Assembly (NCBI GenBank): GCA_964614185.1
Contig: CAZTKJ010000010.1
Span: 6,844 to 70,843, forward strand
Direction of reading: 5' to 3'
DNA from: Suilimivivens sp964614185
GTDB taxonomy: Bacteria; Bacillota; Clostridia; Lachnospirales; Lachnospiraceae
Length of the DNA stretch: 64,000 nt
Position 1 is the first letter of the stretch. Each line of letters starts with the position of its first letter. Under the pieces are notes generated by a model. That model was not told the origin of the DNA, ran no database searches, and worked only from the letters and a program-made list of their open reading frames with translations. The translations under genes and the position numbers were made by a program. Below are positions 51,938-62,288 of this stretch, piece after piece.

Positions 51938-53428
51938 TTATTTTTTCTTTTTGTGAAGACGTCCATACATCTTAGTCATCTGCAGAATCTTCACTGCCAG
52001 TTCATCATCTAATGCCCCTTCTGTCATCCGCCACTTCCAGTTATTGCCAAGGGTGGAGGGGGTATTGATTCTGGCTTCAGCGCCAAGCCCCAAATAATCC
52101 TGCATGGGAATGATTGCCGTATCAGAAACACTGGACAAGGCAGCTCTGATAAACTCCCATTGTATATTCTTATTGGATCTGATGCCCAGATAACGCTTGG
52201 CAAAGCTTTTATCTCTCTTTTTCAGTGCATCTAACCAGCCAAGGGTAGTGTCGTTATCATGTGTTCCCGTGTAAACTACGGAATTTTGCACATAATTATG
52301 AGGCAGATAATCACTTTCTTCTCTGGAATCAAAGGCAAACTGCAGAATCTTCATTCCGGGATAGCCTGTTTTCTTCACAAGTTTTCTGACTGATTCAGTC
52401 AAGAATCCCAAGTCCTCTGCAATCACCCGCTTATTTCCAATCTTTTCTTTCATCACTTTAAACAACTCATAACCCGGACCCTTTTCCCACTGTCCGTGTT
52501 CTGCCGTAAGATTTCCATAGGGAATGGCATAGTATTCATCAAAGCCTCTGAAATGGTCAATTCTGACCACGTCATATAACTCATAGCAGTGAGCGATCCT
52601 TCGCATCCACCACTCATAACCGGTTTCCTTATGATAATCCCAGCGGTATAATGGATTGCCCCAAAGCTGCCCTGTTGCGGAAAAAGCATCCGGCGGACAT
52701 CCTGCAACCGCTATGGGCTCACAATGGTCGTCTAATTGGAACAATTCAGGGTTTGCCCACGTATCCGCACTGTCAAAGGCAACATAAATGGGAATATCCC
52801 CAATAATCAGTATTCCTTTATCATTGGCATACTTCTTCAGCTTCATCCACTGTTTTTGAAACAGGAATTGCTGAAATTCATAAAATAACACTTGCTCTTT
52901 AAGCTTTTTCCCGGCTTTTTCAAGGGCTGCGCTCTGGCGCGTTTTAATTTCTTCTGGCCATTTGGACCAGCTGATGCCTGAAAGGGAATCCTTGATGGCC
53001 ATATACAGAGCATAATCCTTAAGCCATGCCTGATTGTCCTCTACAAAACTCTGAAATTCAGGATCCTTTTCTATTCTGCTGTTTTTAAATGCTTTATACA
53101 GTATCTTAAAACGTGAAAAATAAATCTTTTCATAATCAACATAAGCTTCATCACTGCCAAAACTGTTTTCCACACAATCTTCTTTTGTCAACAATCCTTC
53201 TTCTATCAGCTGTTCCAAATCAATATAATAGGGATTACCTGCAAAAGTGGAAAACGACTGATAAGGAGAATCTCCATATCCTGTAGGTCCAAGGGGCAGG
53301 ATCTGCCAATAAGTCTGTCCGGCCTTTTCCAGAAAATCTATAAACTGATATGCCTCTTTTGAAAAAGTTCCGATTCCATACGCGGAAGGAATACTGGATA
53401 CTGGTAATAAAATGCCGCCTGCTCTCAT
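51938..53428 (-). CDS. malQ: 4-alpha-glucanotransferase
   Basis: 496 aa. GH77: N-terminal RAGGILLPVSSIPSAYGIG, QILPLGPTGYGDSPYQSFSTFAGNPYYIDL, nucleophile region DVVRIDHFRGF, acid VIAEDLGF, and TGTHDNDTTLGW. It transfers alpha-1,4-glucan chains in maltodextrin and glycogen metabolism. Monocistronic here. Confidence 0.97.
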   Translation of the reverse strand: MRAGGILLPVSSIPSAYGIGTFSKEAYQFIDFLEKAGQTYWQILPLGPTGYGDSPYQSFSTFAGNPYYIDLEQLIEEGLLTKEDCVENSFGSDEAYVDYEKIYFSRFKILYKAFKNSRIEKDPEFQSFVEDNQAWLKDYALYMAIKDSLSGISWSKWPEEIKTRQSAALEKAGKKLKEQVLFYEFQQFLFQKQWMKLKKYANDKGILIIGDIPIYVAFDSADTWANPELFQLDDHCEPIAVAGCPPDAFSATGQLWGNPLYRWDYHKETGYEWWMRRIAHCYELYDVVRIDHFRGFDEYYAIPYGNLTAEHGQWEKGPGYELFKVMKEKIGNKRVIAEDLGFLTESVRKLVKKTGYPGMKILQFAFDSREESDYLPHNYVQNSVVYTGTHDNDTTLGWLDALKKRDKSFAKRYLGIRSNKNIQWEFIRAALSSVSDTAIIPMQDYLGLGAEARINTPSTLGNNWKWRMTEGALDDELAVKILQMTKMYGRLHKKKK

Positions 53429-53546
53429 TGCATGATCTCCTTATTGCTGTTTCTTATCTTTATGATTTCCAAAAAACATTAGAATAACTTTAAAATACCA
53501 TTGAAAGCGGCTTTTTTCAAGTAGTATTCCACATTTCTCCTTTTCC

Positions 53547-54248
53547 TTATTCCACTGCCATCCTTTTTACTTTGGTCATAGCATTTTGAACAGGCGGAAG
53601 AAATAATATAACAACGGTTATTATTCCTTCTGCCAAAATATAAGCATAGTTGTATGCAAAGGGATAAATTTTTTCAAGGGATTTAGGAAAAGAATCCGGC
53701 ATATATTCCATCCAGTATAAATATCCGCCAATAGCATGGAAAAGTCCTCTTGCCAGAATTGCCAGAATATAGCCTTTTATCAGTCCGTAGTGTTTTTTAT
53801 AAAAAACTCCGGACAAGCCTAACGCTGCAAATGCAAAAATATAATCAAGTCCTATCTGCAGAGGAGATAAAATGTAACCGCCTCCCCCCTGTATGAACTG
53901 AAGCAGTCCATATGCAAATCCTGCAGTCAATCCTACCCTTAAACCGTACCAGTATCCGATCAGTGTCACAAACAACATGGAACAAAGGGTAACTGAGCCA
54001 CCCCATGGCATGGAAAATACCTTAATATAGGATGTTGCAAAGCCAAGGGAAAGGGCTGCTGCGCAAAACACCAGCTGTTTTGCTGAAAAACTGCTTTTCC
54101 TCTCCTTAGGGATTTCTGTTTCCAGCTTTTCCCTTTTTTTCAAAAGCGCCGTCATCACAACAAGTATTCCAATTATAACGGCTATGGCAATAACGCCTTC
54201 TCCGGTCAGGGAATAATATCCCTCTTCCTGATTTAAAAACAATGACAT
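53547..54248 (-). CDS. thiT: Thiamin ECF transporter S component ThiT
   Basis: 233 aa. An extra N-terminal helix (about 15-35) precedes a five-to-six helix ThiT core with the thiamin-binding signature SMPWGGSVTLCSMLF, then GYWYGLRVGLTAGFAYGLLQFIQG. It binds thiamin and passes it through a shared ECF module encoded elsewhere. A TPP riboswitch sits directly upstream; the ATG follows the AAGGAGG by 8 bases and that sequence lies inside a hairpin. Confidence 0.93.
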   Translation of the reverse strand: MSLFLNQEEGYYSLTGEGVIAIAVIIGILVVMTALLKKREKLETEIPKERKSSFSAKQLVFCAAALSLGFATSYIKVFSMPWGGSVTLCSMLFVTLIGYWYGLRVGLTAGFAYGLLQFIQGGGGYILSPLQIGLDYIFAFAALGLSGVFYKKHYGLIKGYILAILARGLFHAIGGYLYWMEYMPDSFPKSLEKIYPFAYNYAYILAEGIITVVILFLPPVQNAMTKVKRMAVE

Positions 54249-54256
54249 AAAAAAAT

Positions 54257-54281
54257 CCTCCTTTAAATGATCACAAGGAGG
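54257..54281 (-). terminator. Riboswitch expression platform: hairpin covering the thiT ribosome binding site
   Basis: On the minus strand CCTCCTT (54281-54275) pairs with AAGGAGG (54263-54257), then a run of seven T ends at the ATG. The stem thus hides the Shine-Dalgarno sequence and, with the T-run, looks like an intrinsic terminator, so it could stop both transcription and translation when TPP is bound. Confidence 0.7.
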
Positions 54282-54354
54282 GGCTTTTGATTTCCACTAC
54301 CGCATTACGCAAAACCACAGTATCATGGTCTTTGCATAAAACAGTTCTTTGAAA

Positions 54355-54456
54355 TCAGCTTCCCTACGCCGGTATTATCCGGGTCAGGTAATGAGGGTTA
54401 GAATTCCTTGTGAAAAACACAAGATAATTCAATCTCAGCTTAAGCTCCCCTAGCGA
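54355..54456 (-). ncRNA. TPP (THI-box) riboswitch
   Basis: On the minus strand the conserved blocks appear in order: TAGGGGAGC, GCTGAGAT (P2/P3 region), AACCCTC, TACCTGACCCGGATAATACC and GCGTAGGGAAGC. This is the THI-box aptamer that represses thiamin uptake and synthesis when thiamin pyrophosphate is plentiful. It leads thiT. Confidence 0.95.
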
Positions 54457-54478
54457 TTTATTTTGTTTTACCTTAAAT

Positions 54479-57400
54479 CTATTCTTCTGTTTTGTCAATA
54501 ATAATTTCCCGTCCCAGGGCAAAAGAATAAATGATCTTCTCTGACACCTGCTTTCCTGTCAGCCTTTCAAGGGCTTCGGCATAATAATCAAGCTGTACCT
54601 GATAACGTTTTATCAGTTCCTCTTCCTCCTTCACTCTGTCTGTCTTATAATCTGCCACGACAATATGATCCCCTTCTTCAAAGTAAACATCAATGATACC
54701 CTGTATTAGTATCATTTCTGTTTCAGGGAAAGTTTTGTTTAATCTGTCTGCCGGCAGTCCCAGCACAAAAGGCTGCTCCTTACGCAGTTTGTTTTCCTGT
54801 GACGCTTTCATCATCCGTTTTGCCAGATCCGTCTTCAAAAAGGCTGCAAGCTTGGGAATTGCTACTGCTTTTCTCCATTTGGATGTAATCTTCTTATTTT
54901 CTTCCATCCCATCAAGCTGTCGTTTCAACTCTGCTTCCACCATAACGTCATCCCATGATATCTTTTCTGATTCCAGACAAATAGACAGCCGTTTAAAATC
55001 AAGCAATTCCATAACCTTATGATATGCACTTCCTCTGTCTGTGCCTGACATATCTTCTTTGTCTTTAATAAAGGATGGAATGTAAGGTATCACCTCCTGC
55101 TCTTCATACATTCTGATAGTAAATGCCTCGTCTATTCCGGCGCTTTTATTATTTTCTTCAATTGACTGTTCTGGTAAATGCTCCATCCCAGCTTTCTTTA
55201 ATTCTGACACAGTAGTTTTAATATATAAGTTTGATAAATATTCATAAGCATAATGTCTTTCGAGCTTTTTCGACAAATTTGTCACTATCTGATCGTCCGG
55301 TTCAGACAACAACAATTTCTGTTTTAGCTCATTAACCCGTAAAGTATCTTCTATTTCAGACATCACAATATCACCACAACCCAGCCACTCAATTTCGTCA
55401 GGCAAAAGGCAGGGAAGAAGAAAGTCAAGATAACTGCCTGCAGAAGCCAGTACGGAGAAGGGTACTTTATCTGTATGAGTCCCCATCCCATCCTGCCATG
55501 ATGCGTTTCGTTCCAGTTCTTCCTTCAATGATTGAATATCCGGAACAGCAGCCGTAAGAAACAGCTTTTCTTTTCCACGAGTCATGGCTACATAGAGGAT
55601 GCGCAATTCCTCTGAAAGACTGTCAAGCTTTAGTTTCACTGCAATGGCATTCTTGCGCAGTGTCTTGCTCTGTATCCGGCGCCGGCTGTCAACATAATCA
55701 ACACCGATTCCCATATCCACATCTGCAATAAAACGGCCTGCTGCATCCTGCATATTAAATTTTTTGGACAGTCCCGCAATAAAACAAATGGGGAATTCCA
55801 ACCCCTTACTTTTATGAATACTCATAATGCGGACTACATCTGCATTTTCATCCAGTATATCGGCTTCTCCATAGTCCACCTGATACTTTTCAAGCTGTTC
55901 AACATATCTCAAAAAATGAAACAGTCCATGATAACACGTGTTTTCAAACGCCGATGCTCTGACAAGAAGCATTTCTACGTTTGCTTTTCTCTGCTCACCA
56001 CCGGGTTTTGCCATAACATACTCTCCATATCCTGTTTCTGTCAGGATATCCTGAATCAGATTATGAATAGGCGTATAAGAGACTTTTAACCTCCAGTTTT
56101 CTATCTGCTCAAGGAATCTGCCGGCTTTCTCTGTCATTTGTTTCCCATCATCCGTCTCTTCGGCCTCTATATCCTGTATGAGATCTTTCAGATTTTCATA
56201 CAGAAGGCTCCCTCTTTTTCCCCGGCTTCGAATCCATGCAATTTCCTCCTCGGAAAATCCGCCAAAAAACGATTTCATTGTTCCATAGAAGAAAAGATCC
56301 TGTAAGGGATTATTTAAAACATGGAGCAGTCCCAAAAGCTCCCTTACTTCTGCCGCCTGAAAATATCCTGTTCTGGATGTTACATATGCAGGAATTCCTT
56401 CTTTTTCAAAAATACCCTTAAAATCCTCTGCCCATCCCGATGTAGTTCGCAGCAAAATAACGATATCACTGTATTTTACCGGGCGCAGCCTCCCCGTTTC
56501 CTTATCCGTAACCTGAAATTCCCGAACCAGCTTCTTGATTTTATCGGAAATAACGAGAGCTTCCTGTTCCCGAGAAGACAAACGGCTTTCCTTATCTTTT
56601 TCAAGCAGAATCATTTCCGTCCTGTTATTTTCATACTCCGGATATACTGCTTCCGGATACAGCGCCGCATCTTCATCATATTCCACACCGCCAAAATCTT
56701 TTCCCATAATTCTGTAAAACAAGCTGTTGACGCTGTCGATCACTTCCCTTCTGCTTCGAAAATTCTTGTGGAGATCAATCCGCTGCCTTGTTGAATCATG
56801 TTTTGTATAACAGGTATATTTTTCTATGAATAACTCCGGTCTTGCCAATCGAAACTTATAAATGCTCTGCTTAACGTCACCCACCATGAATCGGTTAAAT
56901 CGTCCTTCTTCTTCTCCTGAAATACTTTGTAAAAGTAATTCCTGCACCAGGTTGCTGTCCTGATATTCATCCGTCAATATTTCATGGAAAAACTGCCTGT
57001 ATTCTCCGGCTGCCGGTGTTGTTTCATATTCACCCGATTCATTCTTTTTTAAAAGAATGTTCAATGCTAAATGCTCCATATCATGGAAATCAATGATATT
57101 CTCTTCTCTCTTCCTTGCATCAAACATCTCTTTGAATTGAAGTACCAGTCCTACCAAAACTGCCGTAGGCTGTTTGGCTGCATCCATGCGGGCAGATACC
57201 TGTTCTAAGGAAAGGCTAAAGTAGCTTTCCCTCAATCCTTCTATCTGTTTCTTAACATTATTTCTCAGCTGCTTGGCCCATTCTCTGCACTCCGCATTTA
57301 CACTGGAGTCCTTTTTCCCCGGCAGTCTGTCGAAATGAATGGTATCAAAGGCTGTTTGCAGTGTGCTAAAATCTTCCTTTAGCGCTGCCTGACGCAGCAT

Positions 57401-58168
57401 TTCCTGTTCTTTTTCAAAGAGCTCGCCGTAAAAATACGGCCCGTCCGGTCTCTGTGCCATTGCAATGGCCTTGGAAAGGCTGCTTACAGCTTCTCTTAAA
57501 CAAATTCTGACATAATTCACAAGATATTGGCACCACCGGCTTTTTTCTATATCTGAAACACATGTTATTGAATAATCCTTTGCTCTTTCCATAAGCCATT
57601 CTTCAGGCCATGGATTACTCATGGAAAATTCATAAAGCTTTTCTATGTATTCTTCTAACAGTTTATCGTTGCTTCCGCCTGTAAAATATTCAACACAGTC
57701 TGTAAAATCCTTTTCTTTCTTTCCGTATTCCTGTTCCAAAAGTTCTGTCAGGACTTCCTGCTTCATCAGTTTTAATTCGCCTTCATCTGCCACTCTGAAA
57801 CCCGGATTTAATCCGATATCATTAAAATTATTGCGTATAATAAACAGACAGAAACTGTCAATTGTGGTAATCTGGGCATTATGAAGCAGCGCTGCCTGTT
57901 TTTGAAGATGTTCATTTTCAGGATGCAGTTCCAGTCTCTCATCAATTGCCTGGCGGATTCTTTCTCGCATCTCCGCTGCAGCTGCATTGGTAAATGTCAC
58001 TACTAAAAGACGGTCAATATCCACTTTTTCTTTTTCATTGGTGATCATTTGAATGATACGTTCTACCAATACTGCGGTTTTTCCGGAACCGGCGGCGGCA
58101 GAAACCAGAATATTCCTTCCCCGAAGCTCTATTGCCATTTGCTGCTGGGGTGTAAATGTTACTGCCAT
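54479..58168 (-). CDS. addA: ATP-dependent helicase/nuclease subunit A
   Basis: 1229 aa. SF1 helicase: SAAAGSGKTAVLVERI (about 24-39), DEYQDSNLVQ, RVMSIHKSKGLEFPICFIAG, YVAMTRGKEKLFL, and a C-terminal RecB-type nuclease with ADYKTDRV. With AddB it resects double-strand breaks and loads RecA at Chi-like sites. Its ATG overlaps the addB stop (TAATG), coupling translation. Confidence 0.98.
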   Translation of the reverse strand: MAVTFTPQQQMAIELRGRNILVSAAAGSGKTAVLVERIIQMITNEKEKVDIDRLLVVTFTNAAAAEMRERIRQAIDERLELHPENEHLQKQAALLHNAQITTIDSFCLFIIRNNFNDIGLNPGFRVADEGELKLMKQEVLTELLEQEYGKKEKDFTDCVEYFTGGSNDKLLEEYIEKLYEFSMSNPWPEEWLMERAKDYSITCVSDIEKSRWCQYLVNYVRICLREAVSSLSKAIAMAQRPDGPYFYGELFEKEQEMLRQAALKEDFSTLQTAFDTIHFDRLPGKKDSSVNAECREWAKQLRNNVKKQIEGLRESYFSLSLEQVSARMDAAKQPTAVLVGLVLQFKEMFDARKREENIIDFHDMEHLALNILLKKNESGEYETTPAAGEYRQFFHEILTDEYQDSNLVQELLLQSISGEEEGRFNRFMVGDVKQSIYKFRLARPELFIEKYTCYTKHDSTRQRIDLHKNFRSRREVIDSVNSLFYRIMGKDFGGVEYDEDAALYPEAVYPEYENNRTEMILLEKDKESRLSSREQEALVISDKIKKLVREFQVTDKETGRLRPVKYSDIVILLRTTSGWAEDFKGIFEKEGIPAYVTSRTGYFQAAEVRELLGLLHVLNNPLQDLFFYGTMKSFFGGFSEEEIAWIRSRGKRGSLLYENLKDLIQDIEAEETDDGKQMTEKAGRFLEQIENWRLKVSYTPIHNLIQDILTETGYGEYVMAKPGGEQRKANVEMLLVRASAFENTCYHGLFHFLRYVEQLEKYQVDYGEADILDENADVVRIMSIHKSKGLEFPICFIAGLSKKFNMQDAAGRFIADVDMGIGVDYVDSRRRIQSKTLRKNAIAVKLKLDSLSEELRILYVAMTRGKEKLFLTAAVPDIQSLKEELERNASWQDGMGTHTDKVPFSVLASAGSYLDFLLPCLLPDEIEWLGCGDIVMSEIEDTLRVNELKQKLLLSEPDDQIVTNLSKKLERHYAYEYLSNLYIKTTVSELKKAGMEHLPEQSIEENNKSAGIDEAFTIRMYEEQEVIPYIPSFIKDKEDMSGTDRGSAYHKVMELLDFKRLSICLESEKISWDDVMVEAELKRQLDGMEENKKITSKWRKAVAIPKLAAFLKTDLAKRMMKASQENKLRKEQPFVLGLPADRLNKTFPETEMILIQGIIDVYFEEGDHIVVADYKTDRVKEEEELIKRYQVQLDYYAEALERLTGKQVSEKIIYSFALGREIIIDKTEE

Positions 58169-61100
58169 TACTTCTCCTCCCTTATCCTGAACATAAGATC
58201 GTCTTCCGAAAGCCTCTGAAGCTCTCTGGTCTCAAAGCCCGGTATCTTCTTATCAAATTTGCATATTCCCTGATAAACGCAATAAGTGCAGGCTGTTCCC
58301 CCTCCTGTTTCACAGGGATTGATTTCAATATTTCCTTCTAAGATCTCTCTGCCGAATTTTCTTATCTTCCTGTTTACAAAGGCTGATACCGCTTCATAAT
58401 CCTCTTTGGAAATAACGCCGGAGGAAGCTGTAAAACTTCCGTCTTTTTTTCTTTCTACGGGAACCAGCAAGGATTTATCTGCAAAATTCCTATCCAGAAG
58501 ATTGATGACTCTTTCTTCTTGATTGACTATTCCGGTCATTCTTAAATCCTTAAGCAGCCTTTCATTAATTTCCTCCGCAGTCATTTCCTTCTCTTCCCTG
58601 ATCATGGGATCATCTACATGATAATAAAGTAATGCGGCAGGTACGATTTCTTTATCCGGATGCTTTTTCTTCTCAATTTCAGTCGCAACATTCATATATA
58701 CCACAAGCTGCAGCTGCAGTCCATAATAAAGAGCTGCCAGATCAAACTTTTTATTCCCGGACTTATAATCAATGATTTTCACATAGACATGCTCATCATC
58801 TTCACAGGTATCGATTCTGTCAATACGGCCTCTTAATTTCATTTTTTCCTTTTCCGTCAAAGCAATATTAACTGTTTCCAGGTTCTCTACTCTGGAAAAG
58901 GACATTTCAAAATGAGCCGGCACAAAAGCCCCGCCCTGAAGCTGGCTCTTTAAGGTTCTGACAGTTCTTTTTAAAATTCTGTAGATGCGGTCCGTCATAT
59001 ATTCATAACGCGCGTTACTATATAGGATTGTTTCTCCGTAACCGGATGCACAATCCTCTAAGGCCTCTTTTAACAGCCTGTCCCCCTCTTCTTCCGGAAA
59101 ATCAAACCACGTATAATGATTCTCTGCAAGTTTTCCTGCAAACAATTCTAAGACGCCATGGTAAATATTTCCTAAATCTACCTGCTCAAAGCTGTATTCT
59201 TCCCGCTCTTTCAAGGCCAGGCCATATTGCAGGAAATGTGAATAAGCACAAGCTGCATATTGTTCTAAGCGACTGACACTGTTTTCCAACATGCTTCCGT
59301 AAACAGCCCTTGACACCGCTTTGCTTAAAGGAGAATGGATATACTGCATAAATGCTGCTTCTATCATCTTCCGGGCCTGTTCTTTATATTCTTCATGTTC
59401 CTTATAAAATCCGAGGAGCGATGCAACTTCCTCTGATTTTTTGCTTTTCTGATTTCCTTCCCTGTAGCTGCGCAGTTCTTCCGAAAGTACGTGAAGTCCG
59501 TCTTTAAGGCCGACAATCTGTTCTATTGGTGAAAGCACCCTGTCCGGTCTGTAAACAGTAAGCTCAGGATACAGGTGCTGCATCATATCAATCAGATAAG
59601 AAGGACGAATGCTCTTTCCTTCACTATTGATCCGTGCATAAGATAAATAAAGGCGATGAGAAGGCTTGGTCATATTCATATACAGATACAGTCTTTGAAT
59701 ATACATCTGCTGTCTCGGGGTAGGCGCCAGCTCAAATTCCGATTCCTGCAAAAACTCTCTGTCAATGTCGGAAATGATGCCTCCTTTGGAACTGTTTCTT
59801 GGTATATTACCATCATTGACTCCCAGGAAAAACAGCACCTTAACCTGCTTTAATCTGGTTCTTTCCATATCCCCTACTACAATCCTGTCAATGCCTCCGG
59901 GAATAATTCCTATTTCAATTTCCCCAAAGCCTGCATCCAGAATATCCGCAAACTCCTGCATGGAGACCTCTTCCTTTGCAAGAAGTCCTTCCACCTGTTC
60001 AAACAGTTCCATCACAAGACGATACACCTGGGCGTATTCCTTGGCTTTTTCCATATTTCCAAGACGCTTAAAATACTCTTCGTATCCCGCCAGTTTTTCC
60101 TGGACTCTGGCTTCCACAATGAACTCATATAAAGTTCTGATATATTCCCCTGCTGTTTTCATCTTTTTCATCAAGGGAGCTATCTGAGCAATCAGTTTTT
60201 CTCTTGATTCATTCAGCTTCTCTAATAGCAGTATCTCTTTCTCTTCCTCTGCTGCTTGGGGTTTTCTGGTAAATGCTGTCTGCCACTTCTTTTTCCCTTT
60301 TATTCCAAGAGCCAGAACATAATTTTCAAGCCTGTCCGTTTCCTCCATTGTAAAATCCGCAAGACCGCTTCTTAAATAATGAAATACAGACTCATAAGAA
60401 AAATTAGTAAGGCAGATTTTCAGGCTGCTTCTGATAAATTCCGTAAAAGGATTCAGCAAAAGTCCTCTGGTTCTGTCCATAAACATGGGAATATCATACA
60501 TCCGGCCTTCTCTTTCCAAATAATCTCCATAGACTTCCAGATCTCCTGCCACCACTGCAATATCCCGATAGCTGTAATGCCCTGACAATACCAGCTCTTT
60601 TATTTGAATGCATACCTGCTTTGCTTCTATTGCGGGATTGACAGCTTCCATGAGGCTGATATTGTCTACTTTCCCCTGATAAGGCTTTATTGGGTAACGA
60701 AATAAATGCTTTTCCAAATGTGCAAGCTGAGAATTTCCCCGAAAGCGGTAGAGAGGTTCTTCTTTTAAGAAAACATCTGCTATTTTATTAACATTCACTT
60801 CATCTGCCAAACGGCCTAAATCTTTCACCGTTTTCTTACTTAAATAGAATAATTCCTGGTTTCCCGCTATCTGATAGGGATTTTCATGGATTGAAATAGT
60901 TATGGATATAATGACCCTTTCGGTCAATTCCATCAATCGCTGTATTAACCTATTCTGTATAGGTGTAAAACCGGTAAATCCGTCAAATACCACTATACTG
61001 TTTCTGATAATATCTGATTTTTCTACTGCTTTTGTAAGAAGTTCCAGCGTTTCTTCCGTTGTAATAAATTTTTCTTTAATATAAGAAAGAAAACCTGCAT

Positions 61101-61587
61101 ACAACAGCTGCAGATCTTTCAGTTTATGGTATAAAGCTCCTCTTTTTCTGGCATAATCAGCCAGTTCAGTTACCTGCATAGGCGTAATTCCATACTGCAT
61201 AAACTCAGAAAGCGCTGATTTCACTTCATGAATATATCCGATTTTATGAAGATTAGGTCCAAGCAGAGGGAGTTTTTCCTTCAAGTCAGCCGCCACTATG
61301 CGAAGTACCAGGCTCTTGCCGGTGTCATCCAGTACCTGCCGCTCTTCTACGCCTGTTTCTTCAAAAATCCTGTGCGCCAGGCGTCCAAAACTCAGGACAT
61401 CAATATTCATGATGCCCTTATTCCGGCTTGCATTTACCAAATCAAACTGGGTCTGCATGGTAAACTGATCCGGAACGAGAAACAGAAAATTCTTATCCGG
61501 TTCCCTGGATGCCCACTCTATCATATCCATATGAAGTTTTCTGCTCTTGCCGGATCCTGACGGTCCGAAATAAAATTGCAGGGACAT
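58168..61587 (-). CDS. addB: ATP-dependent helicase/nuclease subunit B
   Basis: 1139 aa. Walker A-like GPSGSGKSRKL (8-18) starts the inactivated helicase; a C-terminal nuclease domain has IIDYKSGNKKFDL; iron-sulfur cysteines are C in YAACAYSHF and the cluster CTYCVYQGIC near the C terminus, as in B. subtilis AddB. Partner of AddA. Confidence 0.98.
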   Translation of the reverse strand: MSLQFYFGPSGSGKSRKLHMDMIEWASREPDKNFLFLVPDQFTMQTQFDLVNASRNKGIMNIDVLSFGRLAHRIFEETGVEERQVLDDTGKSLVLRIVAADLKEKLPLLGPNLHKIGYIHEVKSALSEFMQYGITPMQVTELADYARKRGALYHKLKDLQLLYAGFLSYIKEKFITTEETLELLTKAVEKSDIIRNSIVVFDGFTGFTPIQNRLIQRLMELTERVIISITISIHENPYQIAGNQELFYLSKKTVKDLGRLADEVNVNKIADVFLKEEPLYRFRGNSQLAHLEKHLFRYPIKPYQGKVDNISLMEAVNPAIEAKQVCIQIKELVLSGHYSYRDIAVVAGDLEVYGDYLEREGRMYDIPMFMDRTRGLLLNPFTEFIRSSLKICLTNFSYESVFHYLRSGLADFTMEETDRLENYVLALGIKGKKKWQTAFTRKPQAAEEEKEILLLEKLNESREKLIAQIAPLMKKMKTAGEYIRTLYEFIVEARVQEKLAGYEEYFKRLGNMEKAKEYAQVYRLVMELFEQVEGLLAKEEVSMQEFADILDAGFGEIEIGIIPGGIDRIVVGDMERTRLKQVKVLFFLGVNDGNIPRNSSKGGIISDIDREFLQESEFELAPTPRQQMYIQRLYLYMNMTKPSHRLYLSYARINSEGKSIRPSYLIDMMQHLYPELTVYRPDRVLSPIEQIVGLKDGLHVLSEELRSYREGNQKSKKSEEVASLLGFYKEHEEYKEQARKMIEAAFMQYIHSPLSKAVSRAVYGSMLENSVSRLEQYAACAYSHFLQYGLALKEREEYSFEQVDLGNIYHGVLELFAGKLAENHYTWFDFPEEEGDRLLKEALEDCASGYGETILYSNARYEYMTDRIYRILKRTVRTLKSQLQGGAFVPAHFEMSFSRVENLETVNIALTEKEKMKLRGRIDRIDTCEDDEHVYVKIIDYKSGNKKFDLAALYYGLQLQLVVYMNVATEIEKKKHPDKEIVPAALLYYHVDDPMIREEKEMTAEEINERLLKDLRMTGIVNQEERVINLLDRNFADKSLLVPVERKKDGSFTASSGVISKEDYEAVSAFVNRKIRKFGREILEGNIEINPCETGGGTACTYCVYQGICKFDKKIPGFETRELQRLSEDDLMFRIREEK

Positions 61588-61643
61588 AGTTTTATTTCCT
61601 TATTCTAATTCTTATAAAATCTTCAAAAATATCTGTTATACTG

Positions 61644-62216
61644 TTATTCTCTGACAATCTCGTAAATATCTTTTCCCGCCTTCTCTTCAAACAGATTTCT
61701 CAACCGAAGATTCATATCCCACTTTTCCTGAGGATATTGTCCGTATCTGTTTTTTATATCCTGCATACGGTCCTCCATATTCATTACCCCGTCAGGACCG
61801 GCAAAACTGTCACAAAGCTGTATCAGACGATCATAATCGTCATAGGATACGTTATTCAGGGCATCTTCCAGTTCTTTCTGCTGTTCCTTTGTAATATCAA
61901 ATTTTCCTATATACTCCTTGAGGGTATGATTATTAAAAGAATGTGTCAGACAGGTTTTTGCTGCTTCATCATATCCAAGTTCCGACATATACTTATATCC
62001 GTCATACACATGCCCTAAATGCTTTACGCCGAATTTTCTGCCGATATCATGCATCAGACCCAGAATATACGCTTTTTCTGCATTCATTCCTTCACACAGC
62101 AATGCAATTTTTTCTGCACACTTTGCCGTCACCCTGCTATGATCACCCCATGGTCCCGGATTACAGCTTTCTGCTTCTGACAATATTCTTTCTGCTTCTT
62201 TTCTGTCTGGCAACAT
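61644..62216 (-). CDS. HD-domain hydrolase
   Basis: 190 aa from ATG 62216, with AGGAGG upstream; the longer frame has no such site. Metal-binding pattern: GDHSRVTAKCAEKI (His), GLMHDIGRKFG (HD) and LTHSFNNHTLK, LIQLCDSFA (Asp). Probably a nucleotide or phosphate-ester phosphohydrolase. Not related closely to the HD gene at 10133-10918. The upstream spacer contains repeat copy B. Confidence 0.85.
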   Translation of the reverse strand: MLPDRKEAERILSEAESCNPGPWGDHSRVTAKCAEKIALLCEGMNAEKAYILGLMHDIGRKFGVKHLGHVYDGYKYMSELGYDEAAKTCLTHSFNNHTLKEYIGKFDITKEQQKELEDALNNVSYDDYDRLIQLCDSFAGPDGVMNMEDRMQDIKNRYGQYPQEKWDMNLRLRNLFEEKAGKDIYEIVRE

Positions 62217-62288
62217 GCAAATTTTCCTCCTGCTCCTTTTCCTATCACAAATTTTCATGCAACAAATTTTTTTCCTATAAAGATTTTA

